Assembly: GCA_049890115.1 (NCBI GenBank)
Contig: JBMHCC010000033.1
Coordinates: 11,390-75,389 of the forward strand
DNA length: 64,000 bases
Source of the DNA: UBA685 sp049890115
GTDB taxonomy: Bacteria > Pseudomonadota > Alphaproteobacteria > Puniceispirillales > Puniceispirillaceae
Reading direction: 5' to 3'
The notes beneath the pieces are model-generated. The model was not told the DNA's origin. It searched no databases and saw nothing but the letters and a program-made list of their open reading frames with translations. Positions 18,552 through 28,047 of this stretch are shown in pieces (within the stretch, counting starts at the first letter, position 1; every line of letters starts with the position of its first letter). The translations under genes and the position numbers were made by a program.

Positions 18552-18570
18552 TCTTGCCTCTTCATCTGTC

Positions 18571-18606
18571 AAAGATAATCTGAAAGATAATCTGAAAGAT
18601 AATCTG
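18571..18606. repeat. three perfect tandem copies of a 12-bp unit upstream of the acetoacetyl-CoA synthetase gene
   Basis: AAAGATAATCTG occurs three times without change at 18571-18582, 18583-18594 and 18595-18606. The array lies 20 bases before the synthetase ATG and just after the aminotransferase stop. A variable-number tandem repeat here could change leader length or spacing of an upstream site. The unit is 12 bp, so copy changes keep reading frame if translation began at the upstream TTG. Confidence 0.85.
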
Positions 18607-18627
18607 GCAAAACCCTATCGCAAATGA

Positions 18628-19908
18628 TTAGGCGCTGGCAACAATTTGGGCAGCCTGTTTGATAGCATGATCTGTTTTTTCAAGATCATCATCATTTATC
18701 CCCAGATGCGGATATAATTTGCCAGCACTTTTGAAAATCCCATTTTCACGCAAGACCCGATTGAAATGGCCTGACAAAGTCGCATTTGCCGCTTTGACAT
18801 CACGATAATCACGCACATCATGAGAACAAAATACCACATCAAATAAAGTTGGATGCCCGACAATCTGATGTGCCACACCAACATCATCCAGATGTGTTTC
18901 GATCATCCCCATAATGGTCTGGCCAATCTCATAGAGGCGTTCATAGCTGCCTTCACGGCGCAAGATTTCTAGCGTTTTCAGACCAGCCACAGAAGCAACA
19001 GGATTGCCTGATAAAGTGCCAAGCTGCATCAAGAACCCGTCACTGCCAACAGCTGATTTATCAAAATGTGCCATAATTTCAGCTGAGCTAGCAATCGCTG
19101 CCAAAGGAAAACCACCGCCAATAATCTTGCCAAAAGTGGCAATATCAGGTGTCACACCATAATGGCCTTGCGCCCCGTCATAAGCAAAACGGAACCCTGT
19201 TACCACCTCATCAAAAATCAGCAAGATACCTGTTTCATCACAGATGTGACGCAAGCCCTCAAGGAAGCCTGGCAGAGGCGGAATAATCCGTTGCAATGGT
19301 TCAACAATAATAGCTGCTATCTCATCCTGATATTCAGCAACCAGCGATTTAACGAATTCTAGATCATTAAAAGGTGCGATAAGCATATCAGCTTCAACAG
19401 ATGCTGGAATGCCAGCGCTATCTGGGACAGCTTGCGGGAAATTGACCTGCCTATCTGGTGCTAGGCTCATCTGTGCTTCAGCACACATGCCATGATACCC
19501 ACCTTCAAATTTCAGGATTTTCATCTTTTTGCGATATGCTCTGGCAAGACGCATCGCATACATATCAGCCTCACCACCAGCAGAAACATAGCGCAGCTGT
19601 TCAGCACATGGCACAGCACGGCAAATTTCTTCAGCAAGCTCAAGGCCCTTAGAATTATTGGCAAAAAATGTCATGCCTTTTGATAATTGCTCTTGGACAG
19701 CCTCTATCACCTCAGGATGACCATGACCTAAAATCATCGGCCCAGAGCCAATCAAATAATCAATATAATGGTTTCCCTCACTATCCCAAACCTGACTTGC
19801 TTTGCCACCTTCGATGAAAATAGATGGGTCAAAATTACCAAAGCCACCAGCAGGTAGCACCGCTTTAGCACGCTCATGAAGGCTGATTGAAGTTGCTAGA
19901 TCAGACAT
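18628..19908 (-). CDS. class III aminotransferase, glutamate-1-semialdehyde aminomutase-like
   Basis: 426 residues from the inner ATG, about 12 bases after AAAGG; an outer ATG at 19920 abuts that site. PLP fold type I: substrate/cofactor loop SAGGEADMYAMRLARA near 109, DEVVTGFR at 233-240, and Schiff-base Lys261 in FGKIIGGGFPL. It resembles HemL, but such paralogues occur widely in catabolic clusters. It sits six bases behind an enolase-superfamily gene and downstream of a betaine-demethylase-like gene, so it is more likely a catabolic aminotransferase or aminomutase than the heme enzyme. The substrate is not shown. Confidence 0.85.
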   Translation of the reverse strand: MSDLATSISLHERAKAVLPAGGFGNFDPSIFIEGGKASQVWDSEGNHYIDYLIGSGPMILGHGHPEVIEAVQEQLSKGMTFFANNSKGLELAEEICRAVPCAEQLRYVSAGGEADMYAMRLARAYRKKMKILKFEGGYHGMCAEAQMSLAPDRQVNFPQAVPDSAGIPASVEADMLIAPFNDLEFVKSLVAEYQDEIAAIIVEPLQRIIPPLPGFLEGLRHICDETGILLIFDEVVTGFRFAYDGAQGHYGVTPDIATFGKIIGGGFPLAAIASSAEIMAHFDKSAVGSDGFLMQLGTLSGNPVASVAGLKTLEILRREGSYERLYEIGQTIMGMIETHLDDVGVAHQIVGHPTLFDVVFCSHDVRDYRDVKAANATLSGHFNRVLRENGIFKSAGKLYPHLGINDDDLEKTDHAIKQAAQIVASA

Positions 19909-19926
19909 GATAGTGATCATCCTTTG

Positions 19927-21030
19927 TTACGATAAAATGATATCAGCTGCACCAAGCAAATCTTCATCTGGCACAACACCAAGCCCAATGCCATCAGGTG
20001 CTGCAATCGTGCCCTTATGACGTGTTGGCAGATTGGTATCTAATTTTGGTGATACATAAGATGATAAATCGCACACATTCATCACAAATTGCGGCTTGGT
20101 AGATGCGCCAATATGTAGGGCAGCAGATGTGGTAATATCACTGCCCCATGTATCTTCAATGCACATTTTCACGCCTAAACTCACACATAAATCACGTGCT
20201 TGACGCATCGCTGACACGCCGCCAAATTTTGATAATTTCAATGCGGCAGCATCCATACAGCCAGCCTCATGGCCGCTCAGTAGGCTTGCGATATCAAATA
20301 CATTTTCATCTAGCTTCATCGCAAGACCAGTGGCAGAACGCACATGCGCACATTCTGTGATAGTCGCACAAGGCTGTTCCAGCATAATATCAAGATGGCT
20401 GATGGCTCTTGCCACTCTTGTCGCATCAAGGCTTGTGGCACCACAATTCCAATCACCATAAACAAGCGGCCCATCACCAACAGCCTCACGCACTAATGTG
20501 AGCCTTGCGATATCAGCTTCATTATTTTTATCAGCTCCTAATTTGACCTGGAACTGGCGCATACCTGCTGCATATTCATCACGCGCAATTTTCGCCATCT
20601 CATCAGGGTCAATACAGGTGATAGAATGATAAAGCGGCAAAGAGGCACCATAATCACCGCCAAGATAGCGATATAATGGCATATTAGCTGCTTTGGCTGC
20701 GAGATCATGTAATGCAATATCAATGATTGATTTCACATAAGGATGACCTTGCAGATAATGATGACAAGCTGCCATCACAGCTTCTGGATGACCAGCATCA
20801 GCACCACGCAATACTGGCATCAGATAGTCAATCGCAGGCGCAACACCTTCAGCATAAGCAGGCAGATAATGCGGGATAGGGCAAACCTCTCCCCAACCAG
20901 ATAGGCCAGCATCTGTATCAATGCGCATCATAACAGATGTTACCTCATCACAGGTTTTACCATCTGCCATGTGATAGGCTGTATGGCTTTTCAGTGAACG
21001 GTGCCATAAAGAAATTCTGGTAATTTTCAT
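19927..21030 (-). CDS. enolase-superfamily epimerase/racemase (HpbD-like candidate)
   Basis: 367 residues, mandelate racemase/muconate lactonising enzyme family. Probable acid/base lysines are Lys163 (FQVKLG) and Lys265 (ALKLSKFGG); metal ligands are Asp193 (GDWNCG), Glu218 (LEQPC) and Asp241 (KLDEN). Two opposed lysines suit proton exchange at an alpha carbon, as in 4-hydroxyproline betaine 2-epimerase (HpbD) and cis-3-hydroxyproline dehydratase. The neighbours, a dimethylglycine-dehydrogenase-type flavoprotein and a Rieske oxygenase, resemble the known hydroxyproline betaine gene set. GAGG lies seven bases before ATG. It is the second gene of the leftward arm. The exact substrate is inferred. 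Confidence 0.78.
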   Translation of the reverse strand: MKITRISLWHRSLKSHTAYHMADGKTCDEVTSVMMRIDTDAGLSGWGEVCPIPHYLPAYAEGVAPAIDYLMPVLRGADAGHPEAVMAACHHYLQGHPYVKSIIDIALHDLAAKAANMPLYRYLGGDYGASLPLYHSITCIDPDEMAKIARDEYAAGMRQFQVKLGADKNNEADIARLTLVREAVGDGPLVYGDWNCGATSLDATRVARAISHLDIMLEQPCATITECAHVRSATGLAMKLDENVFDIASLLSGHEAGCMDAAALKLSKFGGVSAMRQARDLCVSLGVKMCIEDTWGSDITTSAALHIGASTKPQFVMNVCDLSSYVSPKLDTNLPTRHKGTIAAPDGIGLGVVPDEDLLGAADIILS

Positions 21031-21055
21031 AATCTTGCCTCTTTGCTATCTGTCA

Positions 21056-23500
21056 TCAGCCATCTTGGCGTGGTAACAAACTATCTGGATCATAGGCTGG
21101 TTTATCAAGCAACCAGGCATTACGGTTTTGACCATGAACCACAACTTGTAAGTGACCGCCCTGATTAACAGCTTCTGGCTTCAGATAGGCAAAAGCGAGG
21201 ATCTTATCAACGCTTGGTCCATAAGCCACTGATGCGGTTGTCCCGATAACCTTGCCATCCATCATCACAGCCTCGCCGCCATGACCAAAAATATCATTAT
21301 CTTGTTCAATTTCTAGATAATAACATTGCCATGGCATCTGGTCTGATTCATATGAAGCAATGGTTTTATCAAGACCAATATAATCTTTATCCAATTTCAC
21401 AAAACGCATCACATCAGCTTCTGGCAAAGTCACCTCATTAGTAAGCTCGCCAGCACCTTTAAAGGCCTTTTCCATACGCATCGCATTCATGGCAAATGAC
21501 CCATAATCAGCGATATTATAATCAGCCCCTGCTGCCCATAATGCCTGATAGACATCGATCATCGCCTTGCGTGGGATATGCAATTCCCAGCCAAGCTCAC
21601 CAGCATAGGACAAACGCAATGCCCATAAGCTATGACCAGCAATGGTGATTATCTGTCCTGACAACCACTTAAAATCTGCATTAGACAAGCTAGCATCTGT
21701 AACAGCTGATAAGACTGCTCGGCTTTTCGGACCGTTCAGTGATAATGCCCCCCATTCTTCTGACAGACAACTCACTGTGATGTTGGCATCACCGCGGTAA
21801 CGGTCAATATGGTCAAGCAAACGTTGTTCAAAAAAGGCAGCACACACCAAATAGAATTTATCATCTTCAAGCTTGATTATGGTTGTTTCAAGCTCAATTC
21901 TGCCTGCCTCATTCAACATGTGAGTCAAAGTAATGCCACCTATTTTTTGTGGCAAACGATTGGCCACAAGCCTATCTAGCAAGCCTTCTGCATCAGGGCC
22001 TGATACCGCTATTTTGGTGAAAGCTGAAATATCCATAATCCCGACATCAGAGCGTACAGATGCGACCTCGCCTGCCACCACATCATCAACAGCGCTGCGG
22101 CGAAATGAATAAATATCTTCTTGGGCCATATCATTTGTGGCAAACCAGCGCGGGCGCTCATGACCAAAGACTTCTTCATAGACAGCGCCTTTTTCTTTCA
22201 AAATCTCATAAAGGGCGCTTGGCTTCACAGGACGCCCTGCTAGCCTGTTAAAATGCGGGAACGGGATTTCATGACGCAGGCAATAATCTTCTTTTGCCTT
22301 TACCACTTGCCAGTCTTTCGTCGCATAAGAGCCAAAACGACGCGGATCATAATCACGCATTGAGATATCAGCCGAACCATGCACCATCCATCGTGCCAGC
22401 TCTCTGGTTAGGCCAGGGCCCCAACCAATGCCGATTTGTGTCCCACAACAACACCAATAATTACGCACGCCAGGAGCTGGACCAATCAGTGGGTTACCAT
22501 CTGGCGGATGGCTAATCGCACCGTGAACTTCACGCTTAATGCCAAGCTCTGATAGGATAGGCATGCGTTCCATCGCATTTTCCAGCCATGGCATAATTCT
22601 ATCATAATCAGCTTCAAATAACTCATTTTCAGCTTCCCAAGGGCAATGATCTTCCCACACAGTATTTGGATTTGCTTTTTCATAAATTCCGATAAGGCCT
22701 GATTTCTGTTCCATACGAACATAGCCTGACACCATTTTATCATCACGGATCACAGGCAGCTCTGATGTCATATCAACAAATTCAGGCACTGTATCTGTTA
22801 CCAGATAATGATGTGTCATAGATGTCATAGGCAGTTGCAAGCCTGACCATTCCCCCATTTGGCGGGCATAGGTGCCGCCTGAATTCACCACATGCTCGCA
22901 ACGGATAGCGCCCATAGGTGTTTCAACAAGCCATTCGCCATTGTCCTGACATGTGATATTGGTTGCCTGACAACGGCGCACAATTTTTACCCCAAGCTGA
23001 CGTGCGCCTGTTGCCATAGCCTGTGTGACACCAGAGGGGTCAACATGACCATCATCAGGTGTATGAAGCGCACCCAAAACACCATCAAGATTATAATAAG
23101 GATGTAGTTTACGAATCTCCTCAGGTGAGATAAGCGCAATGTTAAAGCCTAATGAGCGCCCAACAGATAAGGTATGACGCAGCCAATCCATCTCATCTTC
23201 ACTATAGGCCAGACGCAAAGACCCACAACCATGCCAAGTGACTGAATGACCTGTCTCAGCTTCCAAAGCACCTGAATAAAGTCCGATATTATAATCAACA
23301 CATTTGCCAAGTGAATAGCTTGATGTGGAATGGGTAATCTGACCAGCGGCATGCCATGTTGAACCTGATGTCAATTCTGCTTTTTCCAACAAAACAACAT
23401 CGCTCCACCCCTCATGTGCCAAATGATAAGCAAGGCCACATCCCATGACACCACCACCAACAATAACAACACGAGCAAAAGACGGTAATTGAGCTTCCAT
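21056..23500 (-). CDS. FAD-dependent N-demethylase of the dimethylglycine/sarcosine dehydrogenase family (DAO plus GcvT domains)
   Basis: 814 residues from the ATG that has AAAAGGG seven bases upstream; an ATG six bases earlier is too close. The N-terminal amine oxidase domain has GGGVMG at 15-20 and the covalent-flavin motif SGSTWHAAG with His50. The C-terminal half has the folate-binding GcvT and GcvT-C domains, including LGWELHIP and MRMEKAFKGAGELTNEV. Such enzymes oxidise N-methyl groups of dimethylglycine, sarcosine or N-methylprolines and pass the one-carbon unit to tetrahydrofolate. It is first in the leftward arm. Beside an HpbD-like epimerase, N-methyl(hydroxy)proline is a reasonable substrate, by inference. 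Confidence 0.9.
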   Translation of the reverse strand: MEAQLPSFARVVIVGGGVMGCGLAYHLAHEGWSDVVLLEKAELTSGSTWHAAGQITHSTSSYSLGKCVDYNIGLYSGALEAETGHSVTWHGCGSLRLAYSEDEMDWLRHTLSVGRSLGFNIALISPEEIRKLHPYYNLDGVLGALHTPDDGHVDPSGVTQAMATGARQLGVKIVRRCQATNITCQDNGEWLVETPMGAIRCEHVVNSGGTYARQMGEWSGLQLPMTSMTHHYLVTDTVPEFVDMTSELPVIRDDKMVSGYVRMEQKSGLIGIYEKANPNTVWEDHCPWEAENELFEADYDRIMPWLENAMERMPILSELGIKREVHGAISHPPDGNPLIGPAPGVRNYWCCCGTQIGIGWGPGLTRELARWMVHGSADISMRDYDPRRFGSYATKDWQVVKAKEDYCLRHEIPFPHFNRLAGRPVKPSALYEILKEKGAVYEEVFGHERPRWFATNDMAQEDIYSFRRSAVDDVVAGEVASVRSDVGIMDISAFTKIAVSGPDAEGLLDRLVANRLPQKIGGITLTHMLNEAGRIELETTIIKLEDDKFYLVCAAFFEQRLLDHIDRYRGDANITVSCLSEEWGALSLNGPKSRAVLSAVTDASLSNADFKWLSGQIITIAGHSLWALRLSYAGELGWELHIPRKAMIDVYQALWAAGADYNIADYGSFAMNAMRMEKAFKGAGELTNEVTLPEADVMRFVKLDKDYIGLDKTIASYESDQMPWQCYYLEIEQDNDIFGHGGEAVMMDGKVIGTTASVAYGPSVDKILAFAYLKPEAVNQGGHLQVVVHGQNRNAWLLDKPAYDPDSLLPRQDG

Positions 23501-23593
23501 AATCATACCCTTTTAGGATCGAATTTTCAGACTGACTGATTGGGCGAGTAACAAGCCATTCACAGACAACACAGATTGCGTAATTTAATCTAA

Positions 23594-23643
23594 TATCAAA
23601 CATATATACCATAATTTTAATAAAATAAAACATTTGTTTGATA
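23594..23643. promoter_or_regulatory. 9-bp inverted repeat in the divergent RpiR/demethylase promoter
   Basis: TATCAAACA (23594-23602) and TGTTTGATA (23635-23643) form a perfect inverted repeat whose centres are 41 bp apart, near four helical turns, around a very AT-rich core. It lies 94 bases from the leftward gene and 114 from rpiR, in a 250-base spacer that must hold both promoters. A dimeric regulator, most likely the adjacent RpiR protein, could bind both arms. No other structure in the spacer stands out. Confidence 0.6.
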
Positions 23644-23756
23644 GTGGTAAATCAAAATGATAAGATAGCGAGGCAGTGATGCAGGAGCCGCGATAATGTT
23701 CGACCTTCTTTTAGCGGGTCAGATAACCAAATAAAGCTGATTGGCGGAGCGATACT

Positions 23757-24638
23757 ATGCGCAGTGATAATGTCGAAGATTTAATTGAACAGCTTGGTCA
23801 GCAATTTGGTGACTTATCGCCGCAATTACGCAAAGCAGCACGCTATGTCATGGATAAACCGCAAGATGTATCAATTTCATCTGTGCGCGCTTTGGCTGAT
23901 GCGGCAGATGTCAAACCAAATACATTTGTGCGCCTGGCAAGTCAGCTTGGCTATGATGGCTATGATGATTTCCGTGAATTATTTCGCAAGCAAGTGCGCC
24001 GTGGTAATGGTGATTTTCAAGATCGCGTTAGATGGTTACAAGCCATCCAGCAAAAAGGTGATATGGGCGCACTTTATGCCTCTATGGTCAATGATGCGAT
24101 AAGCAACCTTGAGCAAACCTTTGCCGATATTGATGAGGCGCAGCTTCGCTATGCAGCTGATCTGATTTGGCAGGCCGAAAATGTTTATTGTCTTGGTGTT
24201 GGTGTCAATTATAGCTCGGCTTCCAATTTTACCTATCTGGCATCAACTGGCATGAAGGATTTTCGCGCTATACCAAGTGGTGCATCAACTGCCATAGATG
24301 ATTTGGCATTTGCCAGCTCAAAGGATGTTTTGATTGCTATCACCATGCAGCCCTATCGCACAGAAGTACTAGAGGCAGTGACATTTGCTAGCGCGAAGGG
24401 CATGAAAATAATCGGCATTTCTGATAGTCAGGCATCACCTGTTATCACAAAATCAGACTATGGCTTTATGACACATATTGACACATCTCAGTTTTTTCCG
24501 TCCTCTGTTGCCATAATAGCATTGCTAGAGACGTTGCTGTCATTTGTGGTTGCCACAGCCAGTGGTGAAATTGTCGATAGGGTTACCACCTTTCATGAGC
24601 GCCGCCATCAAAACGGCCTCTATCATAAGGAAGATTAA
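23757..24638 (+). CDS. MurR/RpiR-family transcriptional regulator
   Basis: 293 residues. N-terminal RpiR helix-turn-helix (ISSVRALADAADVKPNTFVRLASQLGYDGY, about 38-70) and a C-terminal SIS domain (VYCLGVGVNYSSASNF near 140 to the SSVAIIALLETLL helix near 245) that usually binds a phosphosugar but in relatives binds other ligands. GGAG lies eight bases before ATG. It is transcribed away from the flavoprotein gene and runs directly into the Rieske gene, stop TAA followed at once by ATG. It is thus the likely regulator of both arms, and the inverted repeat upstream is its candidate operator. Confidence 0.9.
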   Translation: MRSDNVEDLIEQLGQQFGDLSPQLRKAARYVMDKPQDVSISSVRALADAADVKPNTFVRLASQLGYDGYDDFRELFRKQVRRGNGDFQDRVRWLQAIQQKGDMGALYASMVNDAISNLEQTFADIDEAQLRYAADLIWQAENVYCLGVGVNYSSASNFTYLASTGMKDFRAIPSGASTAIDDLAFASSKDVLIAITMQPYRTEVLEAVTFASAKGMKIIGISDSQASPVITKSDYGFMTHIDTSQFFPSSVAIIALLETLLSFVVATASGEIVDRVTTFHERRHQNGLYHKED

Positions 24639-25757
24639 ATGTCACAAGATGTATCGAAAGCTGAATTACCTGTTCATTCGCTAGAGGCACGTTATTACAC
24701 AGACCCTGCTATTTTTCAGGTTGAACAGAATCATCTATTTGCGAAAAGCTGGCAATTTGCTGGCCATCAGGCTGATTTACAAAATACCGGTGATTATTTC
24801 GCTTTTGATATTGCTGGCGAAAGCTTGTTTTGTGTGCGTGGGCGTGATGGCACTATTCGCACCTTTTATAATGTGTGTCAGCATCGTGCCCATCAGCTGG
24901 TATCAGGCAGTGGGCGTTCTGCTGTTATCACCTGCCCTTATCATGCCTGGACTTATGATTTAGAAGGCCAATTCAGAGCTGGACCAAATACCAAATCTGT
25001 CACTGGCTTTGATGGCAGCAAAATCTGCTTAACCGAAGTGCGCACAGAATTATTTCTAGGCTTTATCTTTGTGAATTTGGACCCAGATGCCAAACCAATG
25101 GATGACTGGTTTCCCAATGTCCGCCAAGAGCTAGAGGCGTTCGTGCCACATTGGCAAGAATTACGCCCCTATCGAAGCGTTGAAATTCCCGAAAATTGTA
25201 ACTGGAAAGTATCAATTGAAAATTATTCTGAGTGCTATCATTGCTCGCTAAATCATCCGACTTTTTCAACAGGTGTGGTCAAGCCAGAAACTTATGATAT
25301 TCAGCCACAAGGCCTATGTTTGCGTCATACCACTGAATGCCAGAATCTGGATGATATGACCTATCCGATTGATACAACAATCACCCATGCAACAGATTAT
25401 TCAAGCTGGTTTTTATGGCCGTTATTTTCATTTCAGGTCTATCCTGGCAATGTGATCAACACCTATCATTGGCGCGCATTGGATGAAAATCATGTGGTTG
25501 TGTATCGTGGCTGGTATCTTGGCGGTGGTCATGATGAGGCTGTGATTGACAAGCTGGCGATACAAGACAGACAAACAACGGTTGAAGAAGATATCCATCT
25601 TGTCGAAGCTGTGCAGCGCGGCCTGCATTCCAGAGGCTATCGCCCTGGCCCATTAGTGGTTGACCCATCATGTGGCGTCAATTCTGAACATTCCATTAAA
25701 GCATTACAAAGCTGGATGCGCCGCGCCGCAGACCTCCCTGATGCCCCCATGCCTTAA
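24639..25757 (+). CDS. Rieske non-heme iron oxygenase, quaternary-ammonium demethylase type
   Basis: 372 residues. Rieske [2Fe-2S] ligands Cys80, His82, Cys99, His102 (CQHRAH, CPYHAW). Mononuclear iron site Glu198/His201/His206 in ENYSECYHCSLNHP, the NxxECYHC pattern shared with glycine betaine and carnitine oxygenases (GbcA, CntA). The C-terminal block SCGVNSEHSIKALQSWM fits the same group. It would remove an N-methyl group as formaldehyde from a betaine. A ferredoxin reductase subunit is needed but is not in the window. It is second in the rpiR operon; AAGGAAG precedes its start. Proline betaine or hydroxyproline betaine is the inferred substrate. Confidence 0.9.
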   Translation: MSQDVSKAELPVHSLEARYYTDPAIFQVEQNHLFAKSWQFAGHQADLQNTGDYFAFDIAGESLFCVRGRDGTIRTFYNVCQHRAHQLVSGSGRSAVITCPYHAWTYDLEGQFRAGPNTKSVTGFDGSKICLTEVRTELFLGFIFVNLDPDAKPMDDWFPNVRQELEAFVPHWQELRPYRSVEIPENCNWKVSIENYSECYHCSLNHPTFSTGVVKPETYDIQPQGLCLRHTTECQNLDDMTYPIDTTITHATDYSSWFLWPLFSFQVYPGNVINTYHWRALDENHVVVYRGWYLGGGHDEAVIDKLAIQDRQTTVEEDIHLVEAVQRGLHSRGYRPGPLVVDPSCGVNSEHSIKALQSWMRRAADLPDAPMP

Positions 25758-25786
25758 ATTGGCAAATAGGTAAGGATAGTTAATCA

Positions 25787-26884
25787 ATGACACAGATTCC
25801 AAAAACAATGCAGGCTTTTGTGCTGATGGGGCATGGTGATTTTGACCAGCTGCAATGGCAAGAAAGCTGGCCAGTGCCTGAATTATCTGATGGTGAAGTG
25901 CTGATTAAGGTTGGCGCATGCGGGCTGAATAACACTGATGTGAATACGCGCACTGCCTGGTATTCAAAAGCCGTATCAGAAAATACCACAGGTGGCGCAT
26001 TTGATGAGGCAGATGATGATGATGCCACATGGGGTGGCGCTGCTGTCAGCTTTCCGCGCATTCAAGGCGCTGATGTTGTTGGTATGGTCGTTGCTCTGGG
26101 CAAAGGTGCTAATCCTGATTTGCTTGGCAAGCGCGTTATGATTGATACGTGGCTTCGTGATTGGGATGATGCCTATAATCGTGATAAATGCGGCTATTAT
26201 GGATCTGAATGTGATGGTGGTTTTGCTGAATTCACCAAGATTGATCAGCGTCATGTCCACCCTGTTAATAGCCCCTTATCAGATGCCGAATTAGCAACCT
26301 TTGCCACCTCTTATATCACAGCAGAAAATATGCTGGAAAAGGCGAAAGTGACAAAGGGTGATACGGTTCTTATCACAGGTGCGTCTGGCGGTGTGGGCGG
26401 TGCATTAATCCAGCTAGCAAACAGACGCGGTGCCACCACCATCGCACTATCAGGCAAAGCAAAAATGGCGAATGTGAAGGCTGTTGGCGCTCATCATGTG
26501 ATAGACAGAGATACCAACAATCTGAAAGCTGACCTGAAAGCTGCGATAGGCAAAGATACGATATCTGTGCTGGCAGATGTGGTCGGCGGGGATAGCTGGC
26601 CAGACTGGCTTGATTGCATTGAACGTGGCGGCAGGCTTACCTGTGCTGGTGCGATTGCAGGGCCGATGGTGTCTTTTGATTTGCGCACATTCTACTTACG
26701 TGATTTGACCTTTACCGGTGCTACGATCACACCGCCTGATCTCTTTGCTCGTCTTGTCAGCTATATTGAAGATGGTGATTTGAAACCTGTTCTGGCTGCC
26801 AGCTTTCCTTTGGCTGAATTACATGATGCCCAACGTGCCTTTATTGCCAAAGCACATAATGGCAATATCGTTGTTTGCCCCTAA
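25787..26884 (+). CDS. MDR-family quinone reductase-like oxidoreductase (zinc-less)
   Basis: 365 residues of the medium-chain dehydrogenase fold. Nucleotide-binding VLITGASGGVGGALIQLANRRGA near 200, and the N-terminal GroES-like domain with GLNNTDVNTR near 45, where alcohol dehydrogenases have a catalytic-zinc Cys. No zinc-ligand cysteine is in place, so it belongs to the quinone reductase/enoyl reductase-like branch. It has a close paralogue at 59225-60289 sharing the NNTD, GASGGVG and GAIAGP/GAIGGP motifs. AAGGA lies about ten bases before ATG. Third gene of the rpiR operon; its step in the pathway is unknown. Confidence 0.85.
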   Translation: MTQIPKTMQAFVLMGHGDFDQLQWQESWPVPELSDGEVLIKVGACGLNNTDVNTRTAWYSKAVSENTTGGAFDEADDDDATWGGAAVSFPRIQGADVVGMVVALGKGANPDLLGKRVMIDTWLRDWDDAYNRDKCGYYGSECDGGFAEFTKIDQRHVHPVNSPLSDAELATFATSYITAENMLEKAKVTKGDTVLITGASGGVGGALIQLANRRGATTIALSGKAKMANVKAVGAHHVIDRDTNNLKADLKAAIGKDTISVLADVVGGDSWPDWLDCIERGGRLTCAGAIAGPMVSFDLRTFYLRDLTFTGATITPPDLFARLVSYIEDGDLKPVLAASFPLAELHDAQRAFIAKAHNGNIVVCP

Positions 26885-26904
26885 TACAAGAAAAGAGCCA
26901 GCAA

Positions 26905-28017
26905 ATGAAAATTACAAAAATCACTGTTTTTCATAAAGATTTACCGCTCTCTGAGCCTTATTTTCTATCTGGCGGGCGGTTGCGCTTTGATGTGCTTGAT
27001 GCCACTTTTGTGAAAATTGAAACAGATGACGGCCTGATAGGCTGGGGCGAAGGGACCCCATGGGGTCATACTTATGTGCCTGCGCATGGCCCTGGTATTC
27101 GTGCTGGCATTGAAACATTAGCGCCAGCTTTGATGGGGCTAGATCCACGCCAGCTAGAAGCTGTTGAATATGCGATGGATAAACAATTACCAGGTCATCT
27201 TTATGCCAAATCAGCCATTGATATGGCGTGCTGGGATATTCTGGGACAGGCATCAGATATGTCACTAACAGAATTGCTAGGCGGTGACAGAGGCGGCGGT
27301 GTGCGTATTATGTCATCTATTTCATCTGGCACGCCAGATTATATGCTTAATCTGATTAAAAGCTATCGTGATAAGGGCTATGTTGGTCACTCTGTCAAAG
27401 TCGGCGGTGATGTTGAGCTTGATATTGAACGCATCCGCTTTTTAGAAGCAAACCGCCTGCCAGGTGAACGCATATTATATGATGTGAACCGTGCTTGGTC
27501 ACGCCGTGAGGCTGTGATTGTGATGAATGCAGTCAGTGATTTAGGTGTCTCTTTTGAACAGCCTTGCGAAACATTAGATGATATCGCTTCCATCAGGCCA
27601 CTAACCAGATCTCCTATTTCAGTTGATGAAACATTGGTCACCTTACAGGACATCAGACGCATTTGCCATGATGGGCTAGCTGAAATAGCTGGCATTAAAA
27701 TCAACCGTGTTGGCGGATTAACCAAAGCACGCAGGCTTCGCGATATGGCATTGGAACATGGCATGCAAATTTATGTTATGGCGACAGGTGGGTCTGTTCT
27801 AGCAGATACAGAAGCCAGCTCGCTTGCTCTATCAATCCCCCAAGAAATGCGCCTTGGTGGTTGGGCTTGTCAGGATATGCTCACAGTTGATGTCGCACCT
27901 AATAAGGGGATGCGGTCCCAAGATGGCTATCATTATGCGCTTCAAGGCTCTGGTCTTGGATTTGCACCTGAAGAAGCCTTGCTTGGCAATGCTGTTGCTG
28001 TCTATGAAGATGCGTAA
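26905..28017 (+). CDS. second enolase-superfamily enzyme (hydroxyproline epimerase/dehydratase candidate)
   Basis: 370 residues from the ATG after AAGAAAAGAG; an upstream in-frame ATG would overlap the preceding gene. Mandelate racemase/MLE family: Lys165 (HSVKVGG), metal ligands Asp193 (YDVNRAW), Glu218 (FEQPCE), Asp241 (SVDET), and Lys265 (GIKINRVGGL). The lysine pair and VNRAW motif recall cis-3-hydroxy-L-proline dehydratase as well as betaine epimerases. It is clearly distinct from the 19927-21030 enzyme yet has the same length and catalytic spacing. Together they could act on different stereoisomers. Fourth gene of the rpiR operon. Confidence 0.82.
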   Translation: MKITKITVFHKDLPLSEPYFLSGGRLRFDVLDATFVKIETDDGLIGWGEGTPWGHTYVPAHGPGIRAGIETLAPALMGLDPRQLEAVEYAMDKQLPGHLYAKSAIDMACWDILGQASDMSLTELLGGDRGGGVRIMSSISSGTPDYMLNLIKSYRDKGYVGHSVKVGGDVELDIERIRFLEANRLPGERILYDVNRAWSRREAVIVMNAVSDLGVSFEQPCETLDDIASIRPLTRSPISVDETLVTLQDIRRICHDGLAEIAGIKINRVGGLTKARRLRDMALEHGMQIYVMATGGSVLADTEASSLALSIPQEMRLGGWACQDMLTVDVAPNKGMRSQDGYHYALQGSGLGFAPEEALLGNAVAVYEDA

Positions 28018-28047
28018 CATGATAACTGCCAAAAAAGGTCACCTGTG

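Noticed and set aside
18628..19908. hemL for heme synthesis
   Set aside because: The PLP motifs fit, but the gene is embedded in a catabolic operon and such paralogues are common there; the heme role is not supported.
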